Positions 18,964-27,901 of a stretch of 64,000 nt of DNA are shown here, piece by piece (the stretch's first letter is position 1; every line of letters begins with the position of its first letter). A model generated the notes under the pieces. It did not search any database and was not told where the DNA came from. It saw only the letters and a list, made by a program, of their open reading frames with translations. The stretch lies in contig NZ_JAEMHL010000001.1 in NCBI RefSeq assembly GCF_016458305.1, positions 434,001-498,000 of the forward strand. The letters are read 5' to 3'. The stretch is from Geomonas anaerohicana (GTDB lineage Bacteria; Desulfobacterota; Desulfuromonadia; Geobacterales; Geobacteraceae). A program made the position numbers and the translations under genes.

Positions 18964-19803
18964 TTGGCCTGGAAAGCAATCGGGATATTCGATTCCGGCG
19001 TGGGCGGGTTGACCGTCCTTAAAGAAGTGGTGCAGACGCTCCCCCAGGAGGACACCATCTACCTCGGGGACACCGCCCGGGTCCCCTACGGCACCAAGTC
19101 ACCGGAGACGGTGATCCGCTACTCGCGCCAGATCGCCCGCTACCTGTTGAACCGCGACATCAAGCTCCTCGTCGTCGCCTGCAACACCGCTTCCGCGGTG
19201 GCGCTCGCCGCGCTGCAGCAGGAGTTCGACATCCCCATCGTGGGCGTGATCGAGCCCGGCGCCCGCGCCGCTGCCGCCGCGACCAGGACCGGCAAGGTCG
19301 GGGTGATCGGCACCGCCGCCACCGTGGCCTCCTCCGCCTACACCAAGGCCATCAAGCGCATCAACCCGGACATCGAGGTGGTGAACCGTGCCTGCCCGCT
19401 TTTCGTGCCGCTGGCCGAGGAAGGGTGGGTGGACAACGAGGTGACCCGAATGACCGCGCGCATCTACCTCGAGGACTTGAAGGCGCAGGGGGTGGACACC
19501 CTGGTGCTGGGCTGCACCCATTACCCGATCCTCAAGGAAGTGATCGCGCAGGTGATGGGGCCTGAGGTGACCCTGGTGGATTCGGCGGCCGAGACCGCCC
19601 GCACCGTGGCGCAGATCCTCACCGAACAGGGGCTGTTGCGTCCTGAGGCCGAGCGGGGCAACCACCATTACTACGTCACCGACATCCCGGCCGGTTTCAT
19701 CAGGGTCGGCAACCGGTTCCTCGGCGGCGAACTGGGGGACGTCTACCAGGTGAGCCTGGAGCAGGAACAGGAAGAAGGAGGGGACGGTGAAGAGACGTAC
19801 TAA
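18964..19803 (+). CDS. murI: Glutamate racemase
   Basis: Cytosolic cofactor-independent racemase making D-glutamate for peptidoglycan. The 279-residue product carries both catalytic cysteines in their standard motifs: VVACNTASA (C73) and LGCTHYP (C184). It also has the N-terminal IGIFDSGVGGLTVLKEV and GDTARVPYGTKS. It starts at a TTG codon (18964) with GGAG eight bases upstream; no ATG or GTG lies close enough to keep the IGIFDSGVGG motif. Its last 17 bases overlap the gerMN gene, indicating translational coupling. Confidence 0.95.
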   Translation: MAWKAIGIFDSGVGGLTVLKEVVQTLPQEDTIYLGDTARVPYGTKSPETVIRYSRQIARYLLNRDIKLLVVACNTASAVALAALQQEFDIPIVGVIEPGARAAAAATRTGKVGVIGTAATVASSAYTKAIKRINPDIEVVNRACPLFVPLAEEGWVDNEVTRMTARIYLEDLKAQGVDTLVLGCTHYPILKEVIAQVMGPEVTLVDSAAETARTVAQILTEQGLLRPEAERGNHHYYVTDIPAGFIRVGNRFLGGELGDVYQVSLEQEQEEGGDGEETY

Positions 19804-20377
19804 CAGGGCCAAGGGCGTCCTGCTGATCGCCTTCCTCGTGTTCGCGGTGGTGGTCGGCCTGCTGGTGTTCAGGAAATACCGGACGGCGACCCAGGTGACG
19901 CCGCCTGCCGCGCCGGCCGAGCAGGTCGACACCCGCGTGGTGACGCTGTTCTTCTCCAACCAGGACGGCACCTCGCTGGCGCGTGAAGGGCGTGAGATCG
20001 CGGTCGAGGACACCACCGACGACATGATCGCCAGCGTCGTCGACGAACTGGTGGTTGGGCCTTTGGGGGATCTGGCGCCCACCCTGCCGCATAACGCCAA
20101 GGTGCTCGGGGCGCAGTTGAAGGGGGACGTAGTAAAGGTCGATTTCTCCAAGGAGTTGGTGGAGAGCCTGCCCGAGGGGAGTTCTGCCGAGATGACTGCT
20201 GTGTATTCCGTGGTCGACACCGTGGTCGCCAATTTCCCGCAGGTAAAAGCGGTGCAGTTGCTGGTCGATGGCGTGCCGGTGAAGGAGTTGAAGGGGCACC
20301 TGGACGTCTCAGCCCCCATCGCCGCCGATTTCACGCTGGAAAAGAAAGAGGCGCCTGCGGCGCCGGAAAAACAATAA
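19787..20377 (+). CDS. GerMN domain-containing membrane-anchored protein
   Basis: 196 residues: an N-terminal membrane anchor (VLLIAFLVFAVVVGLLVF, about 11-28), a short linker, and one GerMN domain (about 45-170) with the typical VDFSKELVESLPEGSSAE and TVVANFPQVKAVQLLVDG segments. GerMN domains are found in spore germination protein GerM and in envelope proteins of Gram-negatives, where they are thought to bind or act near peptidoglycan. GTG start at 19787 with AAGGAGG just upstream inside murI. Linkage to murI fits a cell-wall role, but substrate and partner are unknown. Confidence 0.85.
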   Translation: MKRRTNRAKGVLLIAFLVFAVVVGLLVFRKYRTATQVTPPAAPAEQVDTRVVTLFFSNQDGTSLAREGREIAVEDTTDDMIASVVDELVVGPLGDLAPTLPHNAKVLGAQLKGDVVKVDFSKELVESLPEGSSAEMTAVYSVVDTVVANFPQVKAVQLLVDGVPVKELKGHLDVSAPIAADFTLEKKEAPAAPEKQ

Positions 20378-20387
20378 ACAGACCCGG

Positions 20388-20503
20388 AACACAGAGGACA
20401 CGGAGGTCCACAGAGGGCACAGAGGGCACAGAAGGGTAAAACCTTTACGTCCTTTAAAAGATTTTCCTCTGTGTACTCCGTGATTCTCTGTGTCCTCTGT
20501 GTT
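20388..20503. repeat. CACAGAGGACAC inverted repeat (family F)
   Basis: Perfect 14-bp terminal arms AACACAGAGGACAC (20388-20401) and its complement (20490-20503). Between them lie several degenerate copies of the unit CACAGAGG(G/A)CA and their complements. It fills the gap between the gerMN and metH genes and reaches within 40 bases of the metH start. Confidence 0.8.
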
Positions 20504-20540
20504 AATGCTTTTGTTTTTAATTTCCTTATAGGGGTGACTG

Positions 20541-22985
20541 ATGAAGATGCCGTTTATGCAGGCGGTTAGAGAGCGGGTGCTGGTTCTGGACGGCGCCATG
20601 GGGACCATGCTGCAGGAGCGCGGGCTGAAGCCGGGACAGTCGCCCGAGGAAATGAACCTGACGGCCCCCGAGGTGGTGGCGGGAGTCCACCGCGCCTACG
20701 TCGAGGCCGGTGCCGACATCATCGTCACCAACACCTTCGGCGGCACCAAGGCCAAGCTCGATCACTACGGCCTGGGCGACCAGGTGACCCGCATCAACGC
20801 CGAGGCGGTGCGCATCGCCCGCGAGGTGGCCGGCGAGGACGCCTACGTGGCGGGCTCCATCGGACCGACCGGACGCTTCGTGGAGCCGGTAGGCGACATG
20901 AGCTTCGACGAGGCGCACGCGCTCTTCACCGAGCAGGCCCGGGCCCTCATCGACGCCGGCTGCGACGCCATCTCGCTGGAGACCTTCCTGGACATAAAGG
21001 AGATCCGCGCTGCGTTGATCGCCATCCGCGAACTTTCCGCCGACATCCCGGTCATCGCCATGCTCACCTTCGAGGAGAAGGGGAGAAGCGTGCTCGGCTC
21101 GCCGCCGGAGGCCGCCGCCATCACCCTGGAAGCGGCGGGCGCCTCCATCATCGGCTCCAACTGCGGCCTGGGCGTGGACGGTATCTACGACATCCTCTGC
21201 GCCATGAGGAAGGTGACCTCCCTGCCGCTCATCTCCCAGGCCAACGCGGGGCTTCCCATCCTGAAGGACGGCGTCACCGTCTTCCCCGGCACCCCCGACG
21301 AGATGACCGCCTACCACGACCGCATGATCGGGCTGGGCGTGCGCGTCATCGGCGGCTGCTGCGGCACCACCCCGGCCCATATCGCCGCCATCAAGGACGC
21401 GCTGGCCGGCAAGCAGGTCCCCTTCACCCCCAAAGAGGATGACGGCACCACCTGGATCTCCAGCCGCGGCTCCTTTGCCGCCATCGGTAAGAAGCACCCG
21501 GTGGCCCTGATCGGCGAGCGCATCAACCCGACCGGCAAAAAGCTCTATTCGCAGGAGTTGCGCGAAGGGAAGGTGAGCTACATCCGCCGCGAGGCCCTGG
21601 AGCAGACCGAGCTGGGGGCGACCCTGCTCGACGTCAACGTCGGCGCCCCAGGCATCGACGAGCCGGCCGCCATGGAGCGCGCGGTCTTCTGCATCTCCGG
21701 CGCCGTGCAGACGCCGCTGGTGCTCGACTCGTCCTCCGCGGAGGCGCTGGAGGCGGGGCTCAAGTCCGCCGACGGCAAGGTGCTGATCAACTCGGTGAAC
21801 GGCGAGGAGAAGAGCCTCGCCGCGGTGCTGCCGCTGGCCAAAAAATACGGCGCGGCACTGGTCTGTCTGACCCTGGACGACGCCGGTATCCCTGCCGAGG
21901 CCGAGGGAAGGGTGGCCGTGGCCGAGAAGATCGCGGAGCGCGCCGCCGCTGCCGGGATGAAGCGCAGCGACCTCGTGGTCGACTGCCTCACCCTCACCGT
22001 GAGCGCCGAGCCCAAGGGGGCGCTGGTCGCCCTGGAAGCGGTACGCCGGGTGAGCGAACTGGGACTGAACAGCACCCTCGGCGTTTCCAATATCTCCTTC
22101 GGGCTCCCCTGCCGTCCGCTCATCTCGTCCACCTTCTTCTCCATGGTCATGGCGGCCGGTCTCACCTCCGCCATCGTCAACGTGAAAGAAGCTCCCATGA
22201 TGTCTGCCTGGAGAAGCGCCATGGTGCTCCTGGGCAAGGACGTCAACGCCGCCGGGTACATCGACGCTTACCGCGGCCAGGCCGTCGGCGCCACCGTGCT
22301 ACCTGCGACCGCAGCCGGGACCGTCGCCACCGTTCAGGCCGAGGCCGCGCAGCCGGAAGGGGTCCGCGGGCGCCTGGCCAAGGCCGTCATCAACGGCGAA
22401 CTGGAGGCAGTGGTTCCGCTGGTCGAGGAGGCCCTGGCGGAGGGACTCTCGCCGATGCAGATCAGTTCCGAAGCACTATTGGTCGGCCTGGACGAGGTCG
22501 GTCGGCGTTTCGGCAACGGCTCCTTCTTCCTGCCGCAGGTGATGGTCTCCGCCGACACCATGAAGGCCGCCTTCGCCCGCCTCAAGCAGGAGCTTTCCGG
22601 CGGCGGGCTGGCGAGCATCGGCAAGATCCTCATGGCCACGGTCGAGGGTGACATCCACGACATCGGCAAGAACATCGTGGTGACGCTTCTGGAAAACAAC
22701 GGTTTCGAGGTGATCGACCTGGGCAAGAACGTGCCGGCGGCCAAGATCCTGGACGCGGCGCGTACTCACCAGGTGGACGCGGTCGGGCTCTCGGCGCTGA
22801 TGACCACCACCATGGCCCGGATGGAGGAGGTGGTGACCCTCTTGAAGTCGGAAGGGGTGAAGAGCTTCACCATGGTGGGGGGCGCCGTCGTCACCCAGCA
22901 GTACGCCGACGAGATCGGCGCTGACCTCTACGCCAAGGACGCCATGGAGGCGGTGGCCCGCATCAAGGAACTGCTGGCAAAATAA
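20541..22985 (+). CDS. metH: B12-dependent methionine synthase, short form without reactivation domain
   Basis: Transfers a methyl group from methyltetrahydrofolate via cobalamin to homocysteine. 814 residues in the order homocysteine methyltransferase domain (about 1-290; zinc cysteines near 208 and in GGCCGTTP near 273-274), pterin-binding domain (about 320-570; GERINPTGKK), cobalamin cap (about 610-690) and B12-binding domain (about 690-814; EGDIHDIGKNIV with the cobalt-ligand histidine near 706). The C-terminal AdoMet reactivation domain of E. coli MetH (about 1,200 aa) is absent, as in many anaerobes, so reactivation must be done by another protein or be unnecessary. No cobalamin riboswitch is visible; the leader is repeat DNA. 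Confidence 0.93.
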   Translation: MKMPFMQAVRERVLVLDGAMGTMLQERGLKPGQSPEEMNLTAPEVVAGVHRAYVEAGADIIVTNTFGGTKAKLDHYGLGDQVTRINAEAVRIAREVAGEDAYVAGSIGPTGRFVEPVGDMSFDEAHALFTEQARALIDAGCDAISLETFLDIKEIRAALIAIRELSADIPVIAMLTFEEKGRSVLGSPPEAAAITLEAAGASIIGSNCGLGVDGIYDILCAMRKVTSLPLISQANAGLPILKDGVTVFPGTPDEMTAYHDRMIGLGVRVIGGCCGTTPAHIAAIKDALAGKQVPFTPKEDDGTTWISSRGSFAAIGKKHPVALIGERINPTGKKLYSQELREGKVSYIRREALEQTELGATLLDVNVGAPGIDEPAAMERAVFCISGAVQTPLVLDSSSAEALEAGLKSADGKVLINSVNGEEKSLAAVLPLAKKYGAALVCLTLDDAGIPAEAEGRVAVAEKIAERAAAAGMKRSDLVVDCLTLTVSAEPKGALVALEAVRRVSELGLNSTLGVSNISFGLPCRPLISSTFFSMVMAAGLTSAIVNVKEAPMMSAWRSAMVLLGKDVNAAGYIDAYRGQAVGATVLPATAAGTVATVQAEAAQPEGVRGRLAKAVINGELEAVVPLVEEALAEGLSPMQISSEALLVGLDEVGRRFGNGSFFLPQVMVSADTMKAAFARLKQELSGGGLASIGKILMATVEGDIHDIGKNIVVTLLENNGFEVIDLGKNVPAAKILDAARTHQVDAVGLSALMTTTMARMEEVVTLLKSEGVKSFTMVGGAVVTQQYADEIGADLYAKDAMEAVARIKELLAK

Positions 22986-23092
22986 ACGCTTTTTTGCGGT
23001 CAGGGGAGCCGGTTTGGCCCCGAATATCGCTTGCAACGCCGCTCCCGCTGTGCTAACTTGCCACGGGTCCGCCATTTGGCGTAGAGGGTAGC

Positions 23093-23596
23093 ATGGTACT
23101 AGGTTTCAACCACAATATCAGGTACAAAGGGGAGCTGTTCCACGTCCAGACCGAGGACAGCGGCGTTGCCAATCCCCATATCATCACCCTGCTTTACCGC
23201 GGAGGGGTCATCCTCGCGTCCGCCAAGACCAGCTATGCCGACATCATCAAGGTGGAGCAGCTGGAAACGGTGGTCGAGTCGATCATGAAAGAGCAGCACA
23301 AGGACATGATGCGCCGCCTGAAAAACGGCGAGTTCGACGCCCGCATCTTCCCCGACGGGGTACCGGCGGGCGCGAGCGAAGAGAAGAGTCCCGCTGCCGA
23401 AGAGCAGAGTCCCGCTGCACCGACAGCCGCCGCATCCCCCACACCGCAGCAAGCACCGGCGCCCCCCGCCATGGCGCGCCCTGCGCAGCAGCCCCCCCCG
23501 GCGCCGCCGGCCCCTGCCGCGCCCCCGGCATCCCCAGCCCATCGTAGCCTGGATGAGGTGATCCTCGATTACCTGATCACGGGCGAGGACAAATAA
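23093..23596 (+). CDS. Conserved hypothetical protein with proline/alanine-rich tail
   Basis: 167 residues, not recognised. The first 85 residues look like a compact mixed alpha/beta domain (GFNHNIRYKGELFHVQTEDSG... in outline: Y-K-G, HVQTED, PHIITLLYRGG, ILASAKTSY), resembling small conserved proteins seen in deltaproteobacteria. Residues about 100-150 are a Pro/Ala-rich linker with repeated EEKSPA/EEQSPA. The last 15 residues (SLDEVILDYLITGED) form a predicted helix that could be a docking peptide. No signal peptide or membrane segment. Start ATG 23093 has a weak GAGGGTAGC upstream. It sits between metH and the transketolase genes with no obvious link. Confidence 0.7.
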   Translation: MVLGFNHNIRYKGELFHVQTEDSGVANPHIITLLYRGGVILASAKTSYADIIKVEQLETVVESIMKEQHKDMMRRLKNGEFDARIFPDGVPAGASEEKSPAAEEQSPAAPTAAASPTPQQAPAPPAMARPAQQPPPAPPAPAAPPASPAHRSLDEVILDYLITGEDK

Positions 23597-23618
23597 AGCC
23601 AGCCTGAAAGGAACCTTC

Positions 23619-24443
23619 GTGAAAGAAAAGATTGCAGATCTGGAAGAAAAGGCGAGGCGCCTGCGCGTCGCCATCGTGAAGACGCTGCACAAGTCGCAGT
23701 CCGGCCACACCGGCGGCTCGCTCTCCGCCATTGACATGGTGTGCGCGCTGTACTTCCACAAGATGCGCCACAACCCGGCGGAGCCCGCCTGGGACGGCAG
23801 GGACCGCTTCGTGCTCAGCAAGGGGCACGCTGCTCCGGCGCTCTACGTGACCCTGGCCGAGTGCGGCTACTTCCCCGCCGAGGACCTGATGATGCTGCGC
23901 CGCCTGGGCAGCCACCTGCAGGGGCACCCGGACAGCAAGGGCACCCCGGGCGTCGACGTCTGCACCGGTAGCCTCGGGCAGGGCCTTTCCATGGCCAACG
24001 GCATGGCGCTGGGGCTCAAGCTGGACGGCAAGGAGAACCGGGTCTACGCGGTGCTCGGCGACGGCGAGCTGCAGGAAGGGCAGATCTGGGAGGCCGCCAT
24101 GGCCGCCGCTCACTACAAGAGCGACAACCTGTGCGCCCTGATCGATTCCAACGGCCTGCAGATCGACGGCGACGTCGCCAAGGTCATGAACGTTTCCTCC
24201 ATCTCGGACAAGTTCAAGGCCTTCGGCTGGAACGTGATCGAGATCGACGGGCACGACATGGGGCAGATCGTGGCCGCCCTGGACCAGGCCGAGGCGCACA
24301 AGGGGGCTCCCACCGCCATCGTCGCTAAGACCGTCAAGGGCAAAGGGGTGCACCTGTTCGAGAACAAGGCCTCCTACCATGGCGTCACCCCCAACGACGA
24401 CGAGCTTCCCGAGGCGCTCAGGTGCCTGGGATGCTGCGACTAG
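23619..24443 (+). CDS. Transketolase, N-terminal (thiamine pyrophosphate-binding) subunit
   Basis: First half of a split transketolase of the pentose phosphate pathway. 274 residues with the TPP-binding motif GDGELQEGQIWEAAMAA and the conserved HKSQSGHTGGSLSAID, SKGHAAPALY and GSLGQGLSMANGMA segments. GTG start at 23619 with AAAGGA upstream. Its partner follows after a 163-base gap filled by a family D repeat, unlike the usual directly adjacent arrangement. Confidence 0.93.
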   Translation: MKEKIADLEEKARRLRVAIVKTLHKSQSGHTGGSLSAIDMVCALYFHKMRHNPAEPAWDGRDRFVLSKGHAAPALYVTLAECGYFPAEDLMMLRRLGSHLQGHPDSKGTPGVDVCTGSLGQGLSMANGMALGLKLDGKENRVYAVLGDGELQEGQIWEAAMAAAHYKSDNLCALIDSNGLQIDGDVAKVMNVSSISDKFKAFGWNVIEIDGHDMGQIVAALDQAEAHKGAPTAIVAKTVKGKGVHLFENKASYHGVTPNDDELPEALRCLGCCD

Positions 24444-24472
24444 GACCGTTAGCTTCCGACGCCTCCCAGCAT

Positions 24473-24570
24473 TCCCCTCCCTCCGGAGGGGGGAGGTCGG
24501 GAGGGGGGCTTGGGCTGCGACGAAAAATCTTTTTCCCCCTCCCTGACCCTCCCCCTCCGGGGGAGGGGAC
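24473..24570. repeat. Family D repeat pair between transketolase subunit genes
   Basis: CCCCTCCCTCCGGAGGGGGG at about 24475-24494 faces CCCTCCCCCTCCGGGGGAGG at about 24547-24566. This element lies between two genes that encode subunits of one enzyme. If transcribed it would form strong hairpins that could change the ratio of the two products. Confidence 0.8.
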
Positions 24571-24606
24571 GTGGGGCGGCGGACACATACAGAAAGGGAC
24601 TTAACT

Positions 24607-25539
24607 ATGATCGCAACGAGGGACGCTTACGGCGAGGCGCTGGCCGAGCTGGGTGGCGAGAACGATAAGATAGTGGTACTGGACGCGGACCTCTCCGGGT
24701 CCACCAAGACCGGCGTGTTCGCCAAGAAATTCCCGAACCGCTTCTTCAACATGGGCATCGCCGAGGCCAACATGGTGGGCACCGCCGCAGGGCTTGCCGC
24801 GGTGGGGAAGGTTCCCTTCCTCTCCACCTTCGCCATCTTCGCCGCCGGCCGCGGCTGGGAGCAGATCCGCCAGTCGGTCGCCTACCCGAAAGCCAACGTG
24901 AAGATCGTCGCCACCCACGGCGGGGTCACCGTCGGTGAGGACGGCGGCTCGCACCAGTCGGTCGAGGACGTCGCCATCATGCGCGCCATCCCCAACATGA
25001 CCGTCATCGTCCCCGCCGACGGCGAGGAGACCAAGGGTGCCATCCGTGCCGCCGCCGCCTACAAGGGGCCGGTCTACGTGCGCCTGGGCCGCAACAAGGT
25101 CCCCAGCGTGTTCCCGGCAGGGCACCAGTTCGAGATCGGCAAGGGCGTGGTCGTTGTGCCCGGCACCGACCTTACCTTCATCACCACCGGCCTCATGACC
25201 GCCGCAGCGGTCACCGCCGCCGAGAAGCTGAAGGCCGAGGGGATCTCCGCACGCGTGCTGCACATAGGCACCATCAAGCCGCTGGACAAGGAGCTGGTGC
25301 TCCAGGCGGCCGAGGAGACCGGCGCCATCGTCACCGCCGAGGAACATTCCGTCGTGGGCGGCCTGGGCGGCGCCGTCGCCGAGTTCCTGGCCGAGACCCG
25401 CCCGACCCTGATGAAGAGGGTGGGCATTCACGATCGCTTCGGCACCTCCGGCAAATCGGACGAACTGCTCAAGTATTTCGGGCTCAACGCCGAAACTCTC
25501 ATCGAAGAGGCCAGGGAGATCGTTTCGAGGAAGAAATGA
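24607..25539 (+). CDS. Transketolase, C-terminal (pyrimidine-binding) subunit
   Basis: Second half of the split transketolase. 310 residues with the pyrimidine-binding domain (VVLDADLSGSTKTGVFAKKF, FNMGIAEANMVGTAAGLA) and the C-terminal domain (VLHIGTIKPLDKELV, TAEEHSVVGGLGGAVAEFL). ATG 24607 is preceded by AAAGGGAC; an upstream in-frame start at 24571 would add 12 residues encoded by repeat DNA and is rejected. The stop overlaps the ATG of the prepilin-like gene by four bases. Confidence 0.93.
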   Translation: MIATRDAYGEALAELGGENDKIVVLDADLSGSTKTGVFAKKFPNRFFNMGIAEANMVGTAAGLAAVGKVPFLSTFAIFAAGRGWEQIRQSVAYPKANVKIVATHGGVTVGEDGGSHQSVEDVAIMRAIPNMTVIVPADGEETKGAIRAAAAYKGPVYVRLGRNKVPSVFPAGHQFEIGKGVVVVPGTDLTFITTGLMTAAAVTAAEKLKAEGISARVLHIGTIKPLDKELVLQAAEETGAIVTAEEHSVVGGLGGAVAEFLAETRPTLMKRVGIHDRFGTSGKSDELLKYFGLNAETLIEEAREIVSRKK

Positions 25540-26252
25540 TGCCACGGGCGCTCCGGTCCGACAGGGGCTTCACCTACATCGGCGCCCTGGTGATGGCCGT
25601 GATCCTCGGGATCATGGCCAGCCGGGCCGCCGTGGTCATGAGTACCGCCATGAAGCGCGAGCGGGAGGATGAACTCATCTCCCGCGGCACCCAGATCCGG
25701 GACGCACTGCGCAAGTGGTACAAGGTCAAGGTCGTGGACGGGAAGCTGGTGTCGAGCCAGACTCCCTCCAACGCCGCCCCGACCGCGCCGGCGGCGGTGG
25801 CGGGTCCTCCCGAGCTGAAGTCGCTGCTCCAGGACCCGAACACCCCGGGCAAGTTGCGCTATCTGCGCCCTTATGCCCTGGTCGATCCCATGACCGGCAA
25901 GGAGTGGGACGAGATCAAGAAGGACGGCAAGATCGTCGGGGTCAAGTCCAAGAGCGAACAGGCCCCGGTCAAGCAGGGGAACTTCCCCTTCGACCTGCAC
26001 CCTGAAGACTTCGAGCACAAGAAAAAATACAGCGAGTGGGAATTCGTGTACGACCGCGTCCCGCCGCTTACCAAGACCGGCGGGGCGATACAGGGGCTGA
26101 AGACGGAAAGCAGCCCGAGCCCGTTCACTCCGGGGGCATCAGACAGCTCCGGCACGTCCGGTACTTCCGGTACTTCCGGTAGTTCCGGTAGTTCTGACGA
26201 TTCATCGTCGACCAGAAGGTCGCGGTTCAACAGAGGAAACACCACCCCCTAG
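25536..26252 (+). CDS. Prepilin-like protein (type II secretion/type IV pilus pseudopilin family)
   Basis: 238 residues. A short basic leader ending in G is followed by FTYIGALVMAVILGIMASRA, a class III signal with cleavage expected between G11 and F12. The usual glutamate at mature position 5 is replaced by Gly, as in some minor pseudopilins. A long helix and a globular region with WYKVKV and DPMTGKEWDEIKKDGKIVGVKSKS-type segments follow, similar to GspG-like cores. The last 45 residues are a low-complexity Ser/Gly/Thr tail built from SGTSGTSG units. Coupled by a four-base overlap to transketolase, which has no obvious connection. No other pilus or secretion genes lie beside it. Confidence 0.8.
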   Translation: MMPRALRSDRGFTYIGALVMAVILGIMASRAAVVMSTAMKREREDELISRGTQIRDALRKWYKVKVVDGKLVSSQTPSNAAPTAPAAVAGPPELKSLLQDPNTPGKLRYLRPYALVDPMTGKEWDEIKKDGKIVGVKSKSEQAPVKQGNFPFDLHPEDFEHKKKYSEWEFVYDRVPPLTKTGGAIQGLKTESSPSPFTPGASDSSGTSGTSGTSGSSGSSDDSSSTRRSRFNRGNTTP

Positions 26253-26306
26253 GCTGCAGGTGGGCCCCCTCCCGGAGGGGGAGCAGCACCCGAAACCGGA
26301 GGCACC

Positions 26307-27821
26307 CTGATTTTCAAGAGTCTCACATCGCGGGTTATCGTGCTTTCCATCTGCCTGCTCGTGTTCGGCATCGGGACCTTCGCTTTCCTGACGCTGCGAC
26401 GCGAACAGATGCAGCTCGTCAACTCCGCCCGTGAATCCAGCGAGCTTCTGCTCGATACCATCGAACGCTCCCTGTACAACTCGATGCGCCACGGCAACAC
26501 CGAGGACGTGAAGGTGATCCTGGAGATGGTGGGGCAGAGCGAAAACCTGGTCGGGGTGCGTATCTTCCATCCTCACGGCGTGATCCTGAAGTCCTCCCAG
26601 GCCTCCGAGGTCGGGCGCGTCGTGGACCAGCACGACTTCAAACTTTTCCTGGACAACAAGCGCGAGGGAGTTTTCACCCTGGACGGGCACGGCGAGGTGC
26701 TCGGCATGGTGAAGCCGATCTACAACAACCGGCAGTGCAACCTCTGCCACGGCGCCAAGAGCCGCATCATCGGCCTCTTGAACGTGAACTACTCGCTGGT
26801 GGAGACCAGGCGGCGCATCGTCGAGCTGACCAAGCTCTTCGTCATGTCCACGGTCGCCATCATCGGCTTCCTGTCGCTGGCCATCTCGCTGGTCATGCTG
26901 AAATTCGTGAAGAAGCCGCTGCACCAGCTGGCCAGGAACATGGCCCGCGTCGAGGCGGGGGACCTCTCGGTGCGCATGACGCCGGAAGGCAAGGATGAGA
27001 TCGGGCGCCTGATCGTCTCCTTCGACTCCATGGTGGACCGGCTGGACCGCGCCAAGAAAGAGTTGGAAACCTATCACTACCAGCAGATGGAGCGCGCCGA
27101 CCGGCTCGCCTCGGTAGGGGAGATGGCCGCCGGCATCGCCCACGAGATCAAGAACCCGCTCACCGGGATCGCGGCCGCCATCACGGTGCTGAAGGACGAC
27201 TTCTCCCCCGAGGACGGGCGCTCCCTGATCATCGGCGAGGTGCTGGAGCAGATCTCCCGGCTGGACAAGACGGTCAACGATCTCCTTTTCTTCGGCAAGC
27301 CGACCGTGGCCGAGCCGACCTGCACCGACATCAACAGTGCCCTGAAGAAGATCCTGATCTTCGCGTCGCAGCACCGTGGCGGCAAGAACATCGAGAAGAA
27401 GCTGGAGCTCTCCGAGGACCTGCCGCCGGTCTACGTCGATCCCAAGCAGATCCAGCAGGTGTTCCTGAACCTGTTCCTGAACGCGGTGCAGGCGATGCAG
27501 TCGGGCGGCGTCCTTACGGTGTCCAGTTCCCTGGCCCAGGTCGACGGCATGGACATGGTGCGGGTGCTGGTCAACGACACCGGACCGGGGATCCCGCCGC
27601 AGATCCTGGAAAAGATCTTCACACCGTTTTTCACCACCAAGGCCCAGGGCACCGGCCTTGGCCTGGCCATCAGCCATCGCCTCATAGAGCAGCACGGCGG
27701 GCGCCTTTCCTGCGTCAGCCAGGATGGCGTCGGCACCACCTTCTCCGTGGAACTCCCGGCGTACTGCCCGAGCCAGGAGGAGATGGAAAAAGCACACCTG
27801 AGTAGCGGCATTATCGGTTAA
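26307..27821 (+). CDS. Sensor histidine kinase with c-type haem motif in the sensor domain
   Basis: About 504 residues. Membrane helix near residues 10-28, a periplasmic sensor of about 150 residues containing CNLCH (about 144-148), a second helix (about 175-198), HAMP, HisKA with AAGIAHEIKNPLTGI, and an ATPase domain with NLFLNAVQAM, NDTGPGIPP and GTGLGLAISHRL. The haem motif suggests redox or gas sensing. No ATG, GTG or TTG lies between the ribosome site GGAGG (26298-26302) and GTG 26340. The frame IFKSLTSRVIVL upstream of 26340 supplies the basic start and first turn of the helix, so initiation at CTG 26307 or ATT 26310 is likely. GTG 26340 is the conservative alternative. The response regulator follows after 80 bases. 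Confidence 0.88.
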   Translation: MIFKSLTSRVIVLSICLLVFGIGTFAFLTLRREQMQLVNSARESSELLLDTIERSLYNSMRHGNTEDVKVILEMVGQSENLVGVRIFHPHGVILKSSQASEVGRVVDQHDFKLFLDNKREGVFTLDGHGEVLGMVKPIYNNRQCNLCHGAKSRIIGLLNVNYSLVETRRRIVELTKLFVMSTVAIIGFLSLAISLVMLKFVKKPLHQLARNMARVEAGDLSVRMTPEGKDEIGRLIVSFDSMVDRLDRAKKELETYHYQQMERADRLASVGEMAAGIAHEIKNPLTGIAAAITVLKDDFSPEDGRSLIIGEVLEQISRLDKTVNDLLFFGKPTVAEPTCTDINSALKKILIFASQHRGGKNIEKKLELSEDLPPVYVDPKQIQQVFLNLFLNAVQAMQSGGVLTVSSSLAQVDGMDMVRVLVNDTGPGIPPQILEKIFTPFFTTKAQGTGLGLAISHRLIEQHGGRLSCVSQDGVGTTFSVELPAYCPSQEEMEKAHLSSGIIG

Positions 27822-27861
27822 GCGATCGCAGCAGAAAGCAGTACGGCAGACCCCTACCACC

Positions 27862-27879
27862 CCGGGCCAGCGGGCCCGG
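27862..27879 (+). other. Intercistronic hairpin between kinase and regulator genes
   Basis: CCGGGCC (27862-27868) pairs with GGCCCGG (27873-27879) with a 4-base loop, 23 bases before the regulator's ATG. There is no T-run, so termination is unlikely; mRNA processing or differential stability is possible. Confidence 0.4.
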
Positions 27880-27901
27880 CACCACATCCTAAGGAGCCGC
27901 C

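Noticed and set aside
20388-20540. Possible cobalamin riboswitch before metH
   Set aside because: The leader is a degenerate inverted repeat and no B12-box motif was found.
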